64,000 nucleotides of DNA from Psychrobacter urativorans (GTDB taxonomy: Bacteria > Pseudomonadota > Gammaproteobacteria > Pseudomonadales > Moraxellaceae). Of this stretch, positions 7,700-17,289 are shown one piece after another. The position numbers and the translations under genes were made by a program. The DNA is taken from NCBI RefSeq assembly GCF_904846695.1, contig NZ_CAJHBR010000002.1:233424-297423 (forward strand), in the 5' to 3' direction. Under the pieces are notes generated by a model. The model had not been told where the DNA came from, made no database searches, and was given only the letters and a program-made list of their open reading frames with translations. Each line of letters starts with the position of its first letter. Positions within the stretch are counted from its first letter, which is position 1.

Positions 7700-10600
7700 T
7701 CAATAAATCGACTGAATCAGTTCTTGAGTCAGCTCTACGTTTGGCTTCAACATATCATCAGCAAGACTACGCTTACTTGATAGTAGCTTATCCAGTTTGA
7801 TTTCAAAGGTTTCAAAATCATCTGCTGCAATAGATGGGTAATAAACAAAAACCTCTTTATCTTGCCCAATTCGGTAGGCTCTATCGGTTGCTTGGTCCTC
7901 CTTAGCGGGGTTCCAACTTCGTGTATAATGAATTACATGATTCGCTTTTTGGATATTTACTCCAAAGCCAACTGCCACCGTGGATAAAATAATCACATTA
8001 AAACCATCCATTTCTTGGAACTTATCAATAATACCCTGCCGAGTTAAGCCTACTCTGCTGTTAGTGTTGGAATCTCCGTTCACTGTAGTAACATTTAATC
8101 CAAATCGCTCAAGAAGAAGGCGTTTTAAGAACACTTGAATAGCCCTGAACTCAGTAAAAATAATAACCTTCTCATCTTTTTGTTTTATACTCTCTAAAGT
8201 CTTTATTAACCATTCAGCTTTAGGTGAATCTTTGATAGTCGCTTGTTCTAGCAAATTTAGAGGATGAGCACAAATCATTCGCATGTCATGTAGTGCTTTT
8301 AACATAACGCCTTTATGGCCTTGCTCAGATAAACGTCTATAATCATTTGATACTTGTTTATATAGTGTGCGTTGTAACGTTGATATTTGAATATTTTTAC
8401 AATCATTAATTTCGTGTTTTGCTGGTAACTCAGCGACATCGTGCTTCATACGTCTTAATACTTGTGGCTCAATCAACTTACGAAGGTAATCTATTATCGC
8501 GTTGTCTTCATCGTCTTTCTTTTCAATAGGACGTCGATACTCTTTATTAAATTCGCTAAGCGAACCTATCAGATTTTCTTGAATGAAATCAAATAAGCAC
8601 CATAGATCAACAAGTGAGTTTTCTACAGGCGTGCCTGTACAAGCAATCTTAAAATCTGCTTTTTGAGCTTTAGCCGCTTTAGTAACCATTGCAGTAGGCA
8701 CTTTTATTTTTTGGGCTTCATCACATATCATGATACTCCAATCTACCCTTCCTAAAGAAAACTCAAGGTCTCGCATTGTTTCATAAGTAGTCAATACGAT
8801 ATCTGCACCGCCTAACCAATTTTCTTCAAGTAGATTCGTTATTCCATAATCATTTCTTAATTGAGAAGATATTAAGTGCTTCGGTATTTTTCGCTGTTTT
8901 AAGTTATCTCCATATAAGCTTAGAACCTTACCAAACTTTGCGCTAAAAAATCTATTGATTTCAGCCTCCCAGTTCTCCAATAAAGAAACTGGCGCTACTA
9001 CTAATGCAGGCTTTTTATCTTCTGTGTTTTCTAAGTACTCACCAATAAAACAAAGTAACTGCAAAGTTTTTCCTAATCCCATATCGTCCGCTAATAAGCA
9101 GCCGCTTACCTGAATTGGTGCATACTCATATAGGTTTTGTAGCCAAGCGATACCATACTCCTGATGCTTTTTCAGACTAAATTCTTGGCTTCTAAAACTT
9201 GATGGCAATCTGGCCTGAGGGCGATTACTTTCATCAAAAGTTAGAACCTCCGCTCGCTTCTTAGTAAAGTCAGCCTCATCGATATTATTGGCAATCAATA
9301 AGGTAGATTTTTTCTTTGTTTCATCAGGTTTTGGCTGCTCTTGCTCTATGTCGTTTTCCGCTAGGTCATCACTCTTTGAATCACGCAGATCATTAAGTAA
9401 TTTTTTTGCATCATCTAATGGAATAGAGACGTTGCTGTCCGGATGTAGAACGAAGCTCTCGCCTTCTGCCTCTGCATGCTGGATACGTTGCTCAAGTAGT
9501 TCAGTAGTGGCATCAGTATTATCAGAAGTAAATTGAGATAAATCGGCTGACTCATCTATAAGATTCTGTGGTAACCATTCGGATTCGCCACTATCTTTTT
9601 GAATGGCTTCAGAGCTCAGTTTCTCAGCTTCACCAATCCCTATCACTCTATCGCTGTAATTGCTTAAATCTAGCACTGTTTTAGCTTGCAATTCATCATC
9701 ATACTGCTGAATTTTTTCTAGATCACTTTTCAGTTCTTCTATCAGATTATCTAAGTAGTTTGTTCTGTCTATACTGTAACCTGCCCATAGGAACACAGGT
9801 GATGATCGCTCATAAGTAGCAACAAAGTGTTGAGCTTGCGCTAGATTTGAAAGCTCTAAAATAACAGGGTCTTGTGCTCTACTTGAGTTTTCGTGCAAAG
9901 TTAACTGAGCGGAACTAAAATGCGATGCTTCATCATAGGTTTTATCTACTAGCAAACGGTAGGTATAGATTTCTGCATCTTCTTTGGATTGTTCAAAGCC
10001 CTCTGGAGATATAACCTCTATCGCATCCTCCCCTAACTGAGCAAAAGGATTATGTAAAAAGGTCTGTGCACGCTCGCCAGTTATGCGTCGATTTGGCATC
10101 TTCTTAATTTCATTTAGTACACTCTTAACTTGCGGCTCGATGATAACGTGTGCCAAGCCACCTTCTGGTAAGCTGATTGTATATTCATCTTGCACTTCAT
10201 TATACTTATCAAAAGTTTGTAACCAATTCGAGGGCGAATCTTTGAAATCAGGCTGAACCTCCACCACTGACTCTGTACTAACCAAGTTTTTACGAAGGTT
10301 AAGTTGCAGCTCATCTGGGGCTAGTACGATGGTTTTACGTAGGAACTCATCTAAGTTCGCCTCACTTTTATTTGCTAAACCACGTATTTGTGCCCAATAC
10401 TTTTGATTTATTGATTTATCTTTATCCGTAATACGAGAGAACTCTTTAATTTTCTCTAATAACTTCCAAGTACTTTCGTTTAATAAATACTCTTTACTAG
10501 TAAGACTAATAATCGCGCCTGTTCGTTTGACTGAGCCTTTAAACTTAACCTTGCTTTTATCACACCAACCATCCAGAATAATTTGGAAATTAGAATCGCT

Positions 10601-10927
10601 TATACCATTTTCACTACGAATTATCGGGTATAAATCATTTGATAGCGGCAAGTTGAGCAAATTAATGACATCGCTATGGTCAGGATCTTGTTTAATCTGA
10701 AATAACTCTTCCCATGGCAATATATATCTCTCATCTGACTGATAAGCGAGCTCTTCATCAGCTAAACTCTCCCAGTAGAAATCTGCATCAGTTTTAGCCA
10801 CAGCTGTATAGCAGTGCTTTAAACCCATGTCATCATATTGCAATGGCGCAGGCTTGACACTATTGACTATGGTTTCTGATATTGTGGTCTGCTCGTTTTT
10901 ATTTCGTTTCCAAAATGATAGTTTCAT
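7700..10927 (-). CDS. zorD: Zorya anti-phage protein ZorD (SNF2/Swi2 helicase-nuclease)
   Basis: 1075 residues. The C-terminal half is a full SNF2 ATPase: Walker A in LADDMGLGKTLQ (about residue 615), DEAQ box in ICDEAQKIK (about 734), the GTPVEN segment (motif III region, about 765), and the motif VI region RAYRIGQDKEV (about 1017). The N-terminal 550 residues are an acidic, low-similarity region typical of ZorD. In type I Zorya, ZorD is the effector that degrades invading DNA after activation by the ZorAB motor, together with ZorC. It is last in the zorABCD operon, 17 bp after zorC. Length agrees with known ZorD (about 1080). A weak GAG is the only ribosome site visible. Confidence 0.9.
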   Translation of the reverse strand: MKLSFWKRNKNEQTTISETIVNSVKPAPLQYDDMGLKHCYTAVAKTDADFYWESLADEELAYQSDERYILPWEELFQIKQDPDHSDVINLLNLPLSNDLYPIIRSENGISDSNFQIILDGWCDKSKVKFKGSVKRTGAIISLTSKEYLLNESTWKLLEKIKEFSRITDKDKSINQKYWAQIRGLANKSEANLDEFLRKTIVLAPDELQLNLRKNLVSTESVVEVQPDFKDSPSNWLQTFDKYNEVQDEYTISLPEGGLAHVIIEPQVKSVLNEIKKMPNRRITGERAQTFLHNPFAQLGEDAIEVISPEGFEQSKEDAEIYTYRLLVDKTYDEASHFSSAQLTLHENSSRAQDPVILELSNLAQAQHFVATYERSSPVFLWAGYSIDRTNYLDNLIEELKSDLEKIQQYDDELQAKTVLDLSNYSDRVIGIGEAEKLSSEAIQKDSGESEWLPQNLIDESADLSQFTSDNTDATTELLEQRIQHAEAEGESFVLHPDSNVSIPLDDAKKLLNDLRDSKSDDLAENDIEQEQPKPDETKKKSTLLIANNIDEADFTKKRAEVLTFDESNRPQARLPSSFRSQEFSLKKHQEYGIAWLQNLYEYAPIQVSGCLLADDMGLGKTLQLLCFIGEYLENTEDKKPALVVAPVSLLENWEAEINRFFSAKFGKVLSLYGDNLKQRKIPKHLISSQLRNDYGITNLLEENWLGGADIVLTTYETMRDLEFSLGRVDWSIMICDEAQKIKVPTAMVTKAAKAQKADFKIACTGTPVENSLVDLWCLFDFIQENLIGSLSEFNKEYRRPIEKKDDEDNAIIDYLRKLIEPQVLRRMKHDVAELPAKHEINDCKNIQISTLQRTLYKQVSNDYRRLSEQGHKGVMLKALHDMRMICAHPLNLLEQATIKDSPKAEWLIKTLESIKQKDEKVIIFTEFRAIQVFLKRLLLERFGLNVTTVNGDSNTNSRVGLTRQGIIDKFQEMDGFNVIILSTVAVGFGVNIQKANHVIHYTRSWNPAKEDQATDRAYRIGQDKEVFVYYPSIAADDFETFEIKLDKLLSSKRSLADDMLKPNVELTQELIQSIY

Positions 10928-10944
10928 AAAGATACTCTATAAGT

Positions 10945-12321
10945 TTAATCTGGAAATATTCCTAAACCTTGTAATCTTCGATCAAAAGAATTTTCCCAAA
11001 CACTCTGATGTGATAAGTAAAACTCAGCTCGGGAAGTTGATTTTAAACTAGTAATATCAACCTTATGTGTTTTTTCCTGAAATGAAGAGTATGGTATTTG
11101 GCGATAAAAATAAGTTGCATTATTCATTTCAGAGAACTCTACTATATAAAACCCACCTATTTTAATCATAAAGGCATTTGCAGCATTGCTTTTACCAGTA
11201 ATCCTTTTAAATCTTCCCAAATTATTTTTTTTAAACTCTACTTGTTGTGTTGTTGGATAAAACATTGCCTGTTCATTTAAGAAGATTTCTGAGAGCGTTA
11301 CTTGCTTAAGAAACCTCATCCAGTAATTAAATCTTCGAATATCGGCACCACCACTAAAAACGGTAAAAAAGCTTTCTAAGTCTGCTCTTACAAACCATTG
11401 AACCACCATTTTTCTAGTATCTGGGTTTACATTGCGCCAACCTGCTGATGAGTCGTATTGTGGGTTTCCCCATTGCGTTAAACAAATACTCTTTAAAGCT
11501 TCATGTACAAGTGTGCGTTTTGAGGTAGAAGCATAACGTTCAAGTAGAGCCGTTAAAATAGCTGTGGTATAAATTGGATTCTTTTCGAGAAGAAGTAAGA
11601 AGCGTGGTATCACTTTAAAGTAGTCATCTTCCTTAATCGTCTTGACTGACTTGATAGATGAGCTTACCAAGCTATCCCAAAACCAGCTATTAGGAGCAAT
11701 GCTTAAGCTTTCTAATTGACTACTGACTCTACTGTCATCGCTATTGTATAAAAAGTCACGAATAAATCTTTTGGAAGGATCTAGCGAAAGCACTTCAGGA
11801 TGATCAGTTAACGTAGTAAGCCATTTTTTAGGCCTAAGAGTGGCTTGAAACAACGTAGAGCGATTAGTATTTAAAATGTTCCTGAGCTGAATCCAGTTAT
11901 TGGGCCGTTTATTTATCTCATCTTGTTCTACCGCAAAATAACTATAAAGTAGAGGGAAATAAACAACCTTTAGCAACTCAGGATTCATTTTATTAAATTG
12001 TTCAATGAGCTCGCTACCTTTGAAAGTAAAAAGTATCTTGTCCTCATAATTTAGCAACGTCTTACTGAGTGACCAAGCTAGGTTCTTCCAATCGCGTTTT
12101 GTGAGATAGTCTTTACCATGCTTTTCTAATTTTAAAATTGAGTTAACAATTTTTTCTTCGATAGGCTGAATATTCTCCATATCATCAAACTTACGTTCAA
12201 TGATTTCTAACGTCTTAATTAACTTACTCGGCCTGGCAAACCTATTATGTATTTGCGCAGGTTCAGAGAAACTATCGATACTTTGATTCAGTCTCTGCTT
12301 TAAAATAGCTATACTCATCAC
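10945..12321 (-). CDS. zorC: Zorya protein ZorC (EH_Signature domain)
   Basis: 458 residues, mostly helical, with no catalytic motif that I can see. It sits between zorB and zorD with a 2-bp gap to zorB, the fixed place of zorC in type I systems. The central segment with W and aromatic clusters (about 255-400, including RMVVQWFVRADL-like turns and RFNYWMRFLKQV) fits the EH_Signature family that defines ZorC. ZorC is reported to bind DNA and work with ZorD as cytosolic effector. It is somewhat shorter than the E. coli protein (about 560). Two ATGs are adjacent; AAGGT precedes the first. Confidence 0.82.
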   Translation of the reverse strand: MMSIAILKQRLNQSIDSFSEPAQIHNRFARPSKLIKTLEIIERKFDDMENIQPIEEKIVNSILKLEKHGKDYLTKRDWKNLAWSLSKTLLNYEDKILFTFKGSELIEQFNKMNPELLKVVYFPLLYSYFAVEQDEINKRPNNWIQLRNILNTNRSTLFQATLRPKKWLTTLTDHPEVLSLDPSKRFIRDFLYNSDDSRVSSQLESLSIAPNSWFWDSLVSSSIKSVKTIKEDDYFKVIPRFLLLLEKNPIYTTAILTALLERYASTSKRTLVHEALKSICLTQWGNPQYDSSAGWRNVNPDTRKMVVQWFVRADLESFFTVFSGGADIRRFNYWMRFLKQVTLSEIFLNEQAMFYPTTQQVEFKKNNLGRFKRITGKSNAANAFMIKIGGFYIVEFSEMNNATYFYRQIPYSSFQEKTHKVDITSLKSTSRAEFYLSHQSVWENSFDRRLQGLGIFPD

Positions 12322-12323
12322 AT

Positions 12324-13055
12324 TTACCTTGCCAGCTGACAGGTTTCAATAGGGGCAGAAACAAAAATAGGCTGCGCCTCAGCACTTTCTTTTTCTTTTA
12401 AACCATAAAACTGCATCCGTAGCTCTACACGACGTGATGCTTCTTTGCTGTCTTTTGCTGAATTAAACGACACACCTCCAGCTAGAAATAGCTGTTTGAT
12501 TTGATTTTTTTGCTCATCAGTTAAGCTAAGCTCTGGGTTAAATGTGGGATCTAACAAGCTACACATCACCCACTCCGAACGGCGTAGACTTAAATTCAAG
12601 TTATATAAATATGATCCATCGGTATCTGTAAAGCCCTCAATCACGATCTGTTTAAACCATTTTTTGCCATTTTCACTATTGGCAGCTTTTAAGACAACCG
12701 GCACTAAAGCACTTAGAGCTTTTATGCCCTCTGCATTCAATCGGTAATCGTTGTACCCAAAGCGACCCGCCTCACCAAAATTTATACGGTTCTCTTTACA
12801 GTCTACTGTGATGAGCTGATTCTTTAAAGTGGGGTCGTCTTTAATACCAGTACAAATATCCAAGATCTCTGAACTTCGCTCTTTCTCTGCTTGTGTTGCT
12901 TCATTAATTTTCTTAGTGACTACCATTAAAGATACTGCCATCACTACCAAAAACAATGTCATTAGCGCTGTCATTAAGTCAGCAAATGAGATCCAAAATG
13001 GCTTCTCACCCTCATCCTTTGAACGAGGTTTTTTAGCGTACCTATTACCAATCAT
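12324..13055 (-). CDS. zorB: Zorya motor subunit ZorB (MotB-like, OmpA domain)
   Basis: 243 residues. One transmembrane helix (about 22-46) starts with FADLMTALMTLFLVVM and carries Asp26, the ion-translocating residue of MotB-type stators. A C-terminal OmpA-like peptidoglycan-binding domain (about 90-230) shows GFTDTDGSYLYN and LSLRRSEWV. ZorA and ZorB form a proton-driven stator complex in the inner membrane that senses phage entry at the envelope and signals to ZorC and ZorD. The gene lies 18 bp after zorA and 2 bp before zorC. Confidence 0.92.
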   Translation of the reverse strand: MIGNRYAKKPRSKDEGEKPFWISFADLMTALMTLFLVVMAVSLMVVTKKINEATQAEKERSSEILDICTGIKDDPTLKNQLITVDCKENRINFGEAGRFGYNDYRLNAEGIKALSALVPVVLKAANSENGKKWFKQIVIEGFTDTDGSYLYNLNLSLRRSEWVMCSLLDPTFNPELSLTDEQKNQIKQLFLAGGVSFNSAKDSKEASRRVELRMQFYGLKEKESAEAQPIFVSAPIETCQLAR

Positions 13056-13073
13056 TAGCGATACACTCCAAAA

Positions 13074-15140
13074 TTAGCGTCTAGTTCTTTGGGTAAGATC
13101 TTCAAGGTCTTCAACCACATTACCTAAGCCTTCAACACCAGTTGCAAGGCGTTGAACAGCTTGGTTAAGTGTGTTGTCAAAAGACACCAACGATTGATTT
13201 AAACTACTTTCAACGGAAGTACCAAAGCTATCGAAGCTCTTCACTAGAACATCACTAACTTCTGCTAAATATTCTTGCATCTCCCTTTTCACTTGGCTTA
13301 AAGCCGTCGTCATATTCTGCATATCATTAAGCATTTGACTAGTCATGCCAGCTTCAGACTTTGACTGCTCAATGAGAGTTTCTAGTGTTTCAATTGCAAG
13401 GTTAACGCTATTTTGAGAGTTCTTATAATCTCTTATCAACTCAATAAGGTTACTACTAGCACTGGTCATATTGGTTGACGTCGTATTAACCTGTGCAATA
13501 AGCTCTGAGGTTTTACCAGTCACTGTGATTAGTGAGCTGCCAGCCGTCGTAAACTGTTCAGAAGCTATACGCATTTTTTCCGCACCACTATTCATACCAG
13601 TGATACTATCAGTGGTCACTTGAGATAGTTTTTGGATGTTTTCTTTATGAGTTTGAACCGCTTCTTTGCTATGCGTAATGAGCTCTTTAATTTCATTACC
13701 TAAGTTATCAATCAGTACAGACGACTGCTCGTGCAATTTCTGTTGATTATCTGATATTTGGCGATCCTGCTCGATACGTTGCTCTGCGACATTTGATAAC
13801 AGGTCTGACATTGAATTACCTAAACCTGATACAAGCTCTGAAACCTTACTGTTTAACTGCTCAACAGCATATAACCCTTGATCACTAATTTTAGCCGAAC
13901 CCGCAGATAGATTCTCTACCATTTCGTTCATTTGGTTAGACATCTCATTTTGTTTTTGATGAATGTCCTCCATCATTGCCGCCATTTGAGTCTCTAGCGT
14001 TTTAGTCGACACTTCACTGTTAGTTTGCATATCTGTAATTAATTGAGAGAAACCTGACTGCATCTCGCGCATAGCCGTGACAGACTGAGTCATCATCTCG
14101 CTCATACCTGTCATTTGACCGCCAAATGTCGTTTCCAACTTACTCATAAAAGCAGTTAACACATCAGTCATAAGCTCTTGTACAGCTGAACCCTGATCGC
14201 CGCTGACCTGCTGCACGCTTGAGGCGATTTTATCTAAAGGCTCTTGTAATGTGCTTTTAATAGATTCACCAATCTGAGCTGCCGTTGATGCGCCTACTTG
14301 AGCATAAGACTCACTGAGTTGTGAAGCAAAAGCAGCTTGATTTCTTTTATTCTCTTCGACCAAGTTAATCATCATGGTTTTTAAATCATTAACTAGACTA
14401 TCTTTAAGCTGTCGAGCATTCACCTCATTGGCTTGAGAGGATTTGAGTAGTTTAGCCAGATATTCCTCACCACTTTCATCAAAAGTGAAGACATTATCTA
14501 TGGCAGTATTCAACCGTTGTAATTGCGCATAACACTGTCTAAGCCACGACTTCTCACGCCAAGTAATTAACATTGCAGTTGTAATCGCTAATCCAGAAGC
14601 CATAAAGGCTTCTCCCACGCCTTTTAGCAATAATGTCAAGCTGTCTTGAACCTTGTCAGGGTTTCCTCCGGGGTCAAAAGCTAACAGTCCAATCAACAGA
14701 CCTGCAAATGTAACTATAATACCAACACCGGTAATCATACCGGGTAAGTGCTTATAAAAATCCACTTTTAGCGGAATATCTACCACGATGGATTCCGTGA
14801 AAAACATCTCACTTGGCACCGTTGCCCGTGAGTGATCTATAATGCTTTCACCGTCTCTCACTTCATGAATATCATGAAAAGTTTTTTTATAATTTAACCA
14901 TGCCTGTTTTAATGAAGTATTGCCTTCAAACTTTGTATCCAATGAGTCTTTGTCAAAATTAGAATCCCCATTCATATTTTCTAAATCACTAGCCAATTGT
15001 GCTAGTTTGTTATTTAGTATTTTTGCTGGATTTATATAATTTGAGACAAATCGAAAGCCGATGTAAACAACAAAACAAACAATTATCAAAGGAAAAACAT
15101 AAAACTCTTGCACAAATTGAGCTATTTTGAACCAATCCAT
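13074..15140 (-). CDS. zorA: Zorya motor subunit ZorA (MotA/ExbB-like)
   Basis: About 688 residues. An N-terminal helix (FYVFPLIIVCFVVYIGF) is followed by two membrane segments near 135-190 (MITGVGIIVTFAGLLIGLLA and GEAFMASGLAITTAMLITW). These form the MotA/TolQ/ExbB proton-channel fold. From about residue 230 to the end it is a very long Gln/Ser/Met-rich coiled coil, the cytoplasmic tail of ZorA that passes the activation signal inward. It is the first gene of the leftward zorABCD operon. I prefer the ATG at 15140 because AGGTGA lies 5-6 bp before it; a GTG at 15149 overlaps that site. Confidence 0.92.
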   Translation of the reverse strand: MDWFKIAQFVQEFYVFPLIIVCFVVYIGFRFVSNYINPAKILNNKLAQLASDLENMNGDSNFDKDSLDTKFEGNTSLKQAWLNYKKTFHDIHEVRDGESIIDHSRATVPSEMFFTESIVVDIPLKVDFYKHLPGMITGVGIIVTFAGLLIGLLAFDPGGNPDKVQDSLTLLLKGVGEAFMASGLAITTAMLITWREKSWLRQCYAQLQRLNTAIDNVFTFDESGEEYLAKLLKSSQANEVNARQLKDSLVNDLKTMMINLVEENKRNQAAFASQLSESYAQVGASTAAQIGESIKSTLQEPLDKIASSVQQVSGDQGSAVQELMTDVLTAFMSKLETTFGGQMTGMSEMMTQSVTAMREMQSGFSQLITDMQTNSEVSTKTLETQMAAMMEDIHQKQNEMSNQMNEMVENLSAGSAKISDQGLYAVEQLNSKVSELVSGLGNSMSDLLSNVAEQRIEQDRQISDNQQKLHEQSSVLIDNLGNEIKELITHSKEAVQTHKENIQKLSQVTTDSITGMNSGAEKMRIASEQFTTAGSSLITVTGKTSELIAQVNTTSTNMTSASSNLIELIRDYKNSQNSVNLAIETLETLIEQSKSEAGMTSQMLNDMQNMTTALSQVKREMQEYLAEVSDVLVKSFDSFGTSVESSLNQSLVSFDNTLNQAVQRLATGVEGLGNVVEDLEDLTQRTRR

Positions 15141-15149
15141 TAATGTCAC

Positions 15150-16185
15150 CTATCTCATAAATTAAAAGATTGAAAGCTTTGTTATTCAACCTGTTGTATC
15201 CAAATTTAGCTAAATTAGAGTCAATTCAATTTCATAACAAAGATTTATGTCAAAAATATCCATGACAGTAATCCAAACTCTAAATTACAAGCTGTAACTT
15301 ACAAAAAGAGAATAGTAACATAAACACATAACTAGGAAATGATTGGTAGATAATATTTATGAAATAACAGGCGGTTTGAGAAATTCGCAACTATGGTAGG
15401 AAGAAAAATAGAGGGCTTATTCAAGACTACTTATACAGTAGAGCCATTTTTTATATAACAGATAGGGGGTAATTTGAGTCTAATAATGCTTAGCAAATTT
15501 GAACATCCCAACCTTAGGATTGGAGATTTTATGTCTGCTCTTTTAGATGAATAAATGAAGTTTGTAGCCAAATTCAGAATTGGAATATTCATCTAGCCGA
15601 GAATGTTAATCTATGTTGTCGTATTTATAGGGCAGCTCATATTTTATCATTTGTTATTAATATTTTATTTGCTTAATCAAGTACTTTTAAGACAAGAGAA
15701 CTGAAAGTAGCAGAAGGAGTACCTTTTTTATCTGATTAGATATATACATTCGCAACTGTTAAGCTAGGTAAATGATATCCGTGTGCAAATTGAAGCGCTT
15801 AAAGTCCTTGTATTCATATTCAAAATACTTACTGCCTTTAACTCAGTTTAACGTTATAGAAAACTACTCTGTAGCCTATCTTTGATATTTGTCAGATACC
15901 AACTACCCCATTAGTGCGGTGACAGGAATATTATAAATTAATAAATGACATAATTTATTTTGATAAAAATAAAAAAGGTTGCTAAAACTATATTCAAAAT
16001 ATTATAGAGAGCTAAGGTATAATTTTTTTAGATAACGCTGTTGATATTGGGGTTTATTATTTTGGCAAATAAAAACTATCCCAATGTAGATAGAGTCAAA
16101 GCAGCATATAAGATTCTAGACAGTTCGATGACTCATTAACCTAGCACAATTCACAAAGTAATCTTATAAAAAATAGCTTTTCCTT
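15150..16185. other. Gene-free AT-rich stretch upstream of Zorya
   Basis: About 1 kb without a credible gene on either strand, with no transposase or integrase motif that I could read. The zorA promoter must be at its left end. On the minus strand TTGACT near 15220 followed by GATACA is a weak candidate. The remainder looks like decayed DNA. Confidence 0.5.
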
Positions 16186-16212
16186 AAAAACTCAGCTAGA
16201 CGCAGAGTTTTT
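16186..16212 (-). terminator. Terminator of the 16224-17090 lipoprotein gene
   Basis: GAGTTTTT and AAAAACTC form an 8-bp stem around a 11-nt loop directly after the lipoprotein stop codon. On the minus strand it ends in a T run. Confidence 0.65.
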
Positions 16213-16223
16213 CACATAAATTT

Positions 16224-17090
16224 TCAAGAGCAACCTTCAACTAAATAAATCGCTTCTGGTATACCGATATCGATGCTTTTTACTTGACCTTTTAAGAGAT
16301 CTTTATTATCTACTGTCCACTCAGTCGCTTTAATTGTGTGATCATTTAGCTTTTGACCACCCTTGATATGATAGTCAATTTGTAGAGGCAAGCTGTCCTG
16401 TTTATTATTAAGCTCAATATTTTCGTTCTTTAAAGATTCTCCAAGTGAGCTTTGTTTTATCACTTTAAAATTAACGTTAGCAATCAGGCTATAGTAATCA
16501 CCATCAACCGCATATTTATCCACCTCGTAACTAAGCTTGTCATTATGAGCTTTCATAACGCCTGTAGCGGAATCACCGACTTTGATATCTTTGTAAAAAG
16601 GTATGCTTGGATCTTGGATACTGATCAGGGCAACTTTGCCCTCTATGATTTGATATAGTACAGAAGCACGTTTACCGTACTCTTTATCGACGTAGCTCAG
16701 TTGTGGATTACTGACGTAATAACACTGTTCATTATCACTCTTTGCTCTAGTCATCCCTAAGCTACTTAGCAGTTCAGGGGTAATAACCTGACCGAAACTT
16801 AGTTTCTGATAACCTGATGGGCTAACGATTTGCTCATCAGCTATATCTGCTGCTTCGTTATTTTGTGCTTTATCCATAGCACTGGTATCTGTAGGCGCTG
16901 GATTGACAGACAGCTCATCATTTTCAGCCCCGTCTATGTCTGTATTATTCTTTTGCGTAGTGCCGTCATTATTTGAAGATGAGGGCTGTGAGTCACACCC
17001 TATCATCAGTTGCACAGTACCTATTAATAAAGTGCAAACCATTGCCGTTTTAAATATAGGTAATGCTGACTTTAAATGAAGAAATGACAT
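16224..17090 (-). CDS. Putative lipoprotein of unknown function
   Basis: 288 residues. A signal peptide with a hydrophobic core (about 16-31) ends in LMIGC, a usable lipobox with Cys32. A Ser/Asn/Asp-rich linker (33-95) follows, then a globular domain with two Cys (in NEQCYY and the C-terminal VEGCS) that could pair. I do not recognise the family; it is a periplasmic or outer-membrane-facing lipoprotein. AGGAA lies 7 bp before ATG. It and the Sel1 lipoprotein at 17290 are both leftward but 200 bp apart, so they may be transcribed separately. Confidence 0.7.
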   Translation of the reverse strand: MSFLHLKSALPIFKTAMVCTLLIGTVQLMIGCDSQPSSSNNDGTTQKNNTDIDGAENDELSVNPAPTDTSAMDKAQNNEAADIADEQIVSPSGYQKLSFGQVITPELLSSLGMTRAKSDNEQCYYVSNPQLSYVDKEYGKRASVLYQIIEGKVALISIQDPSIPFYKDIKVGDSATGVMKAHNDKLSYEVDKYAVDGDYYSLIANVNFKVIKQSSLGESLKNENIELNNKQDSLPLQIDYHIKGGQKLNDHTIKATEWTVDNKDLLKGQVKSIDIGIPEAIYLVEGCS

Positions 17091-17289
17091 GGCTTAATTC
17101 CTGAATTTGGGTCATTGATATTTATATACCTCAATTCAAGCGGCTTGAAGATAAAAGTTAAACTGCATCTGTTTAAGTACTCTATAGCCTCAATCCATTT
17201 AAATCTTAGTTCCACTGCAAGAATAGGGTCTTGTTTGGAACCAGTATATATCTGAGTATACTTAATAAGCTTGGCTTTATTTTCACCTC

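Noticed and set aside
15150..16185. Possible small gene or regulatory RNA upstream of Zorya
   Set aside because: No frame with a ribosome site and no strong promoter-terminator pair could be supported.
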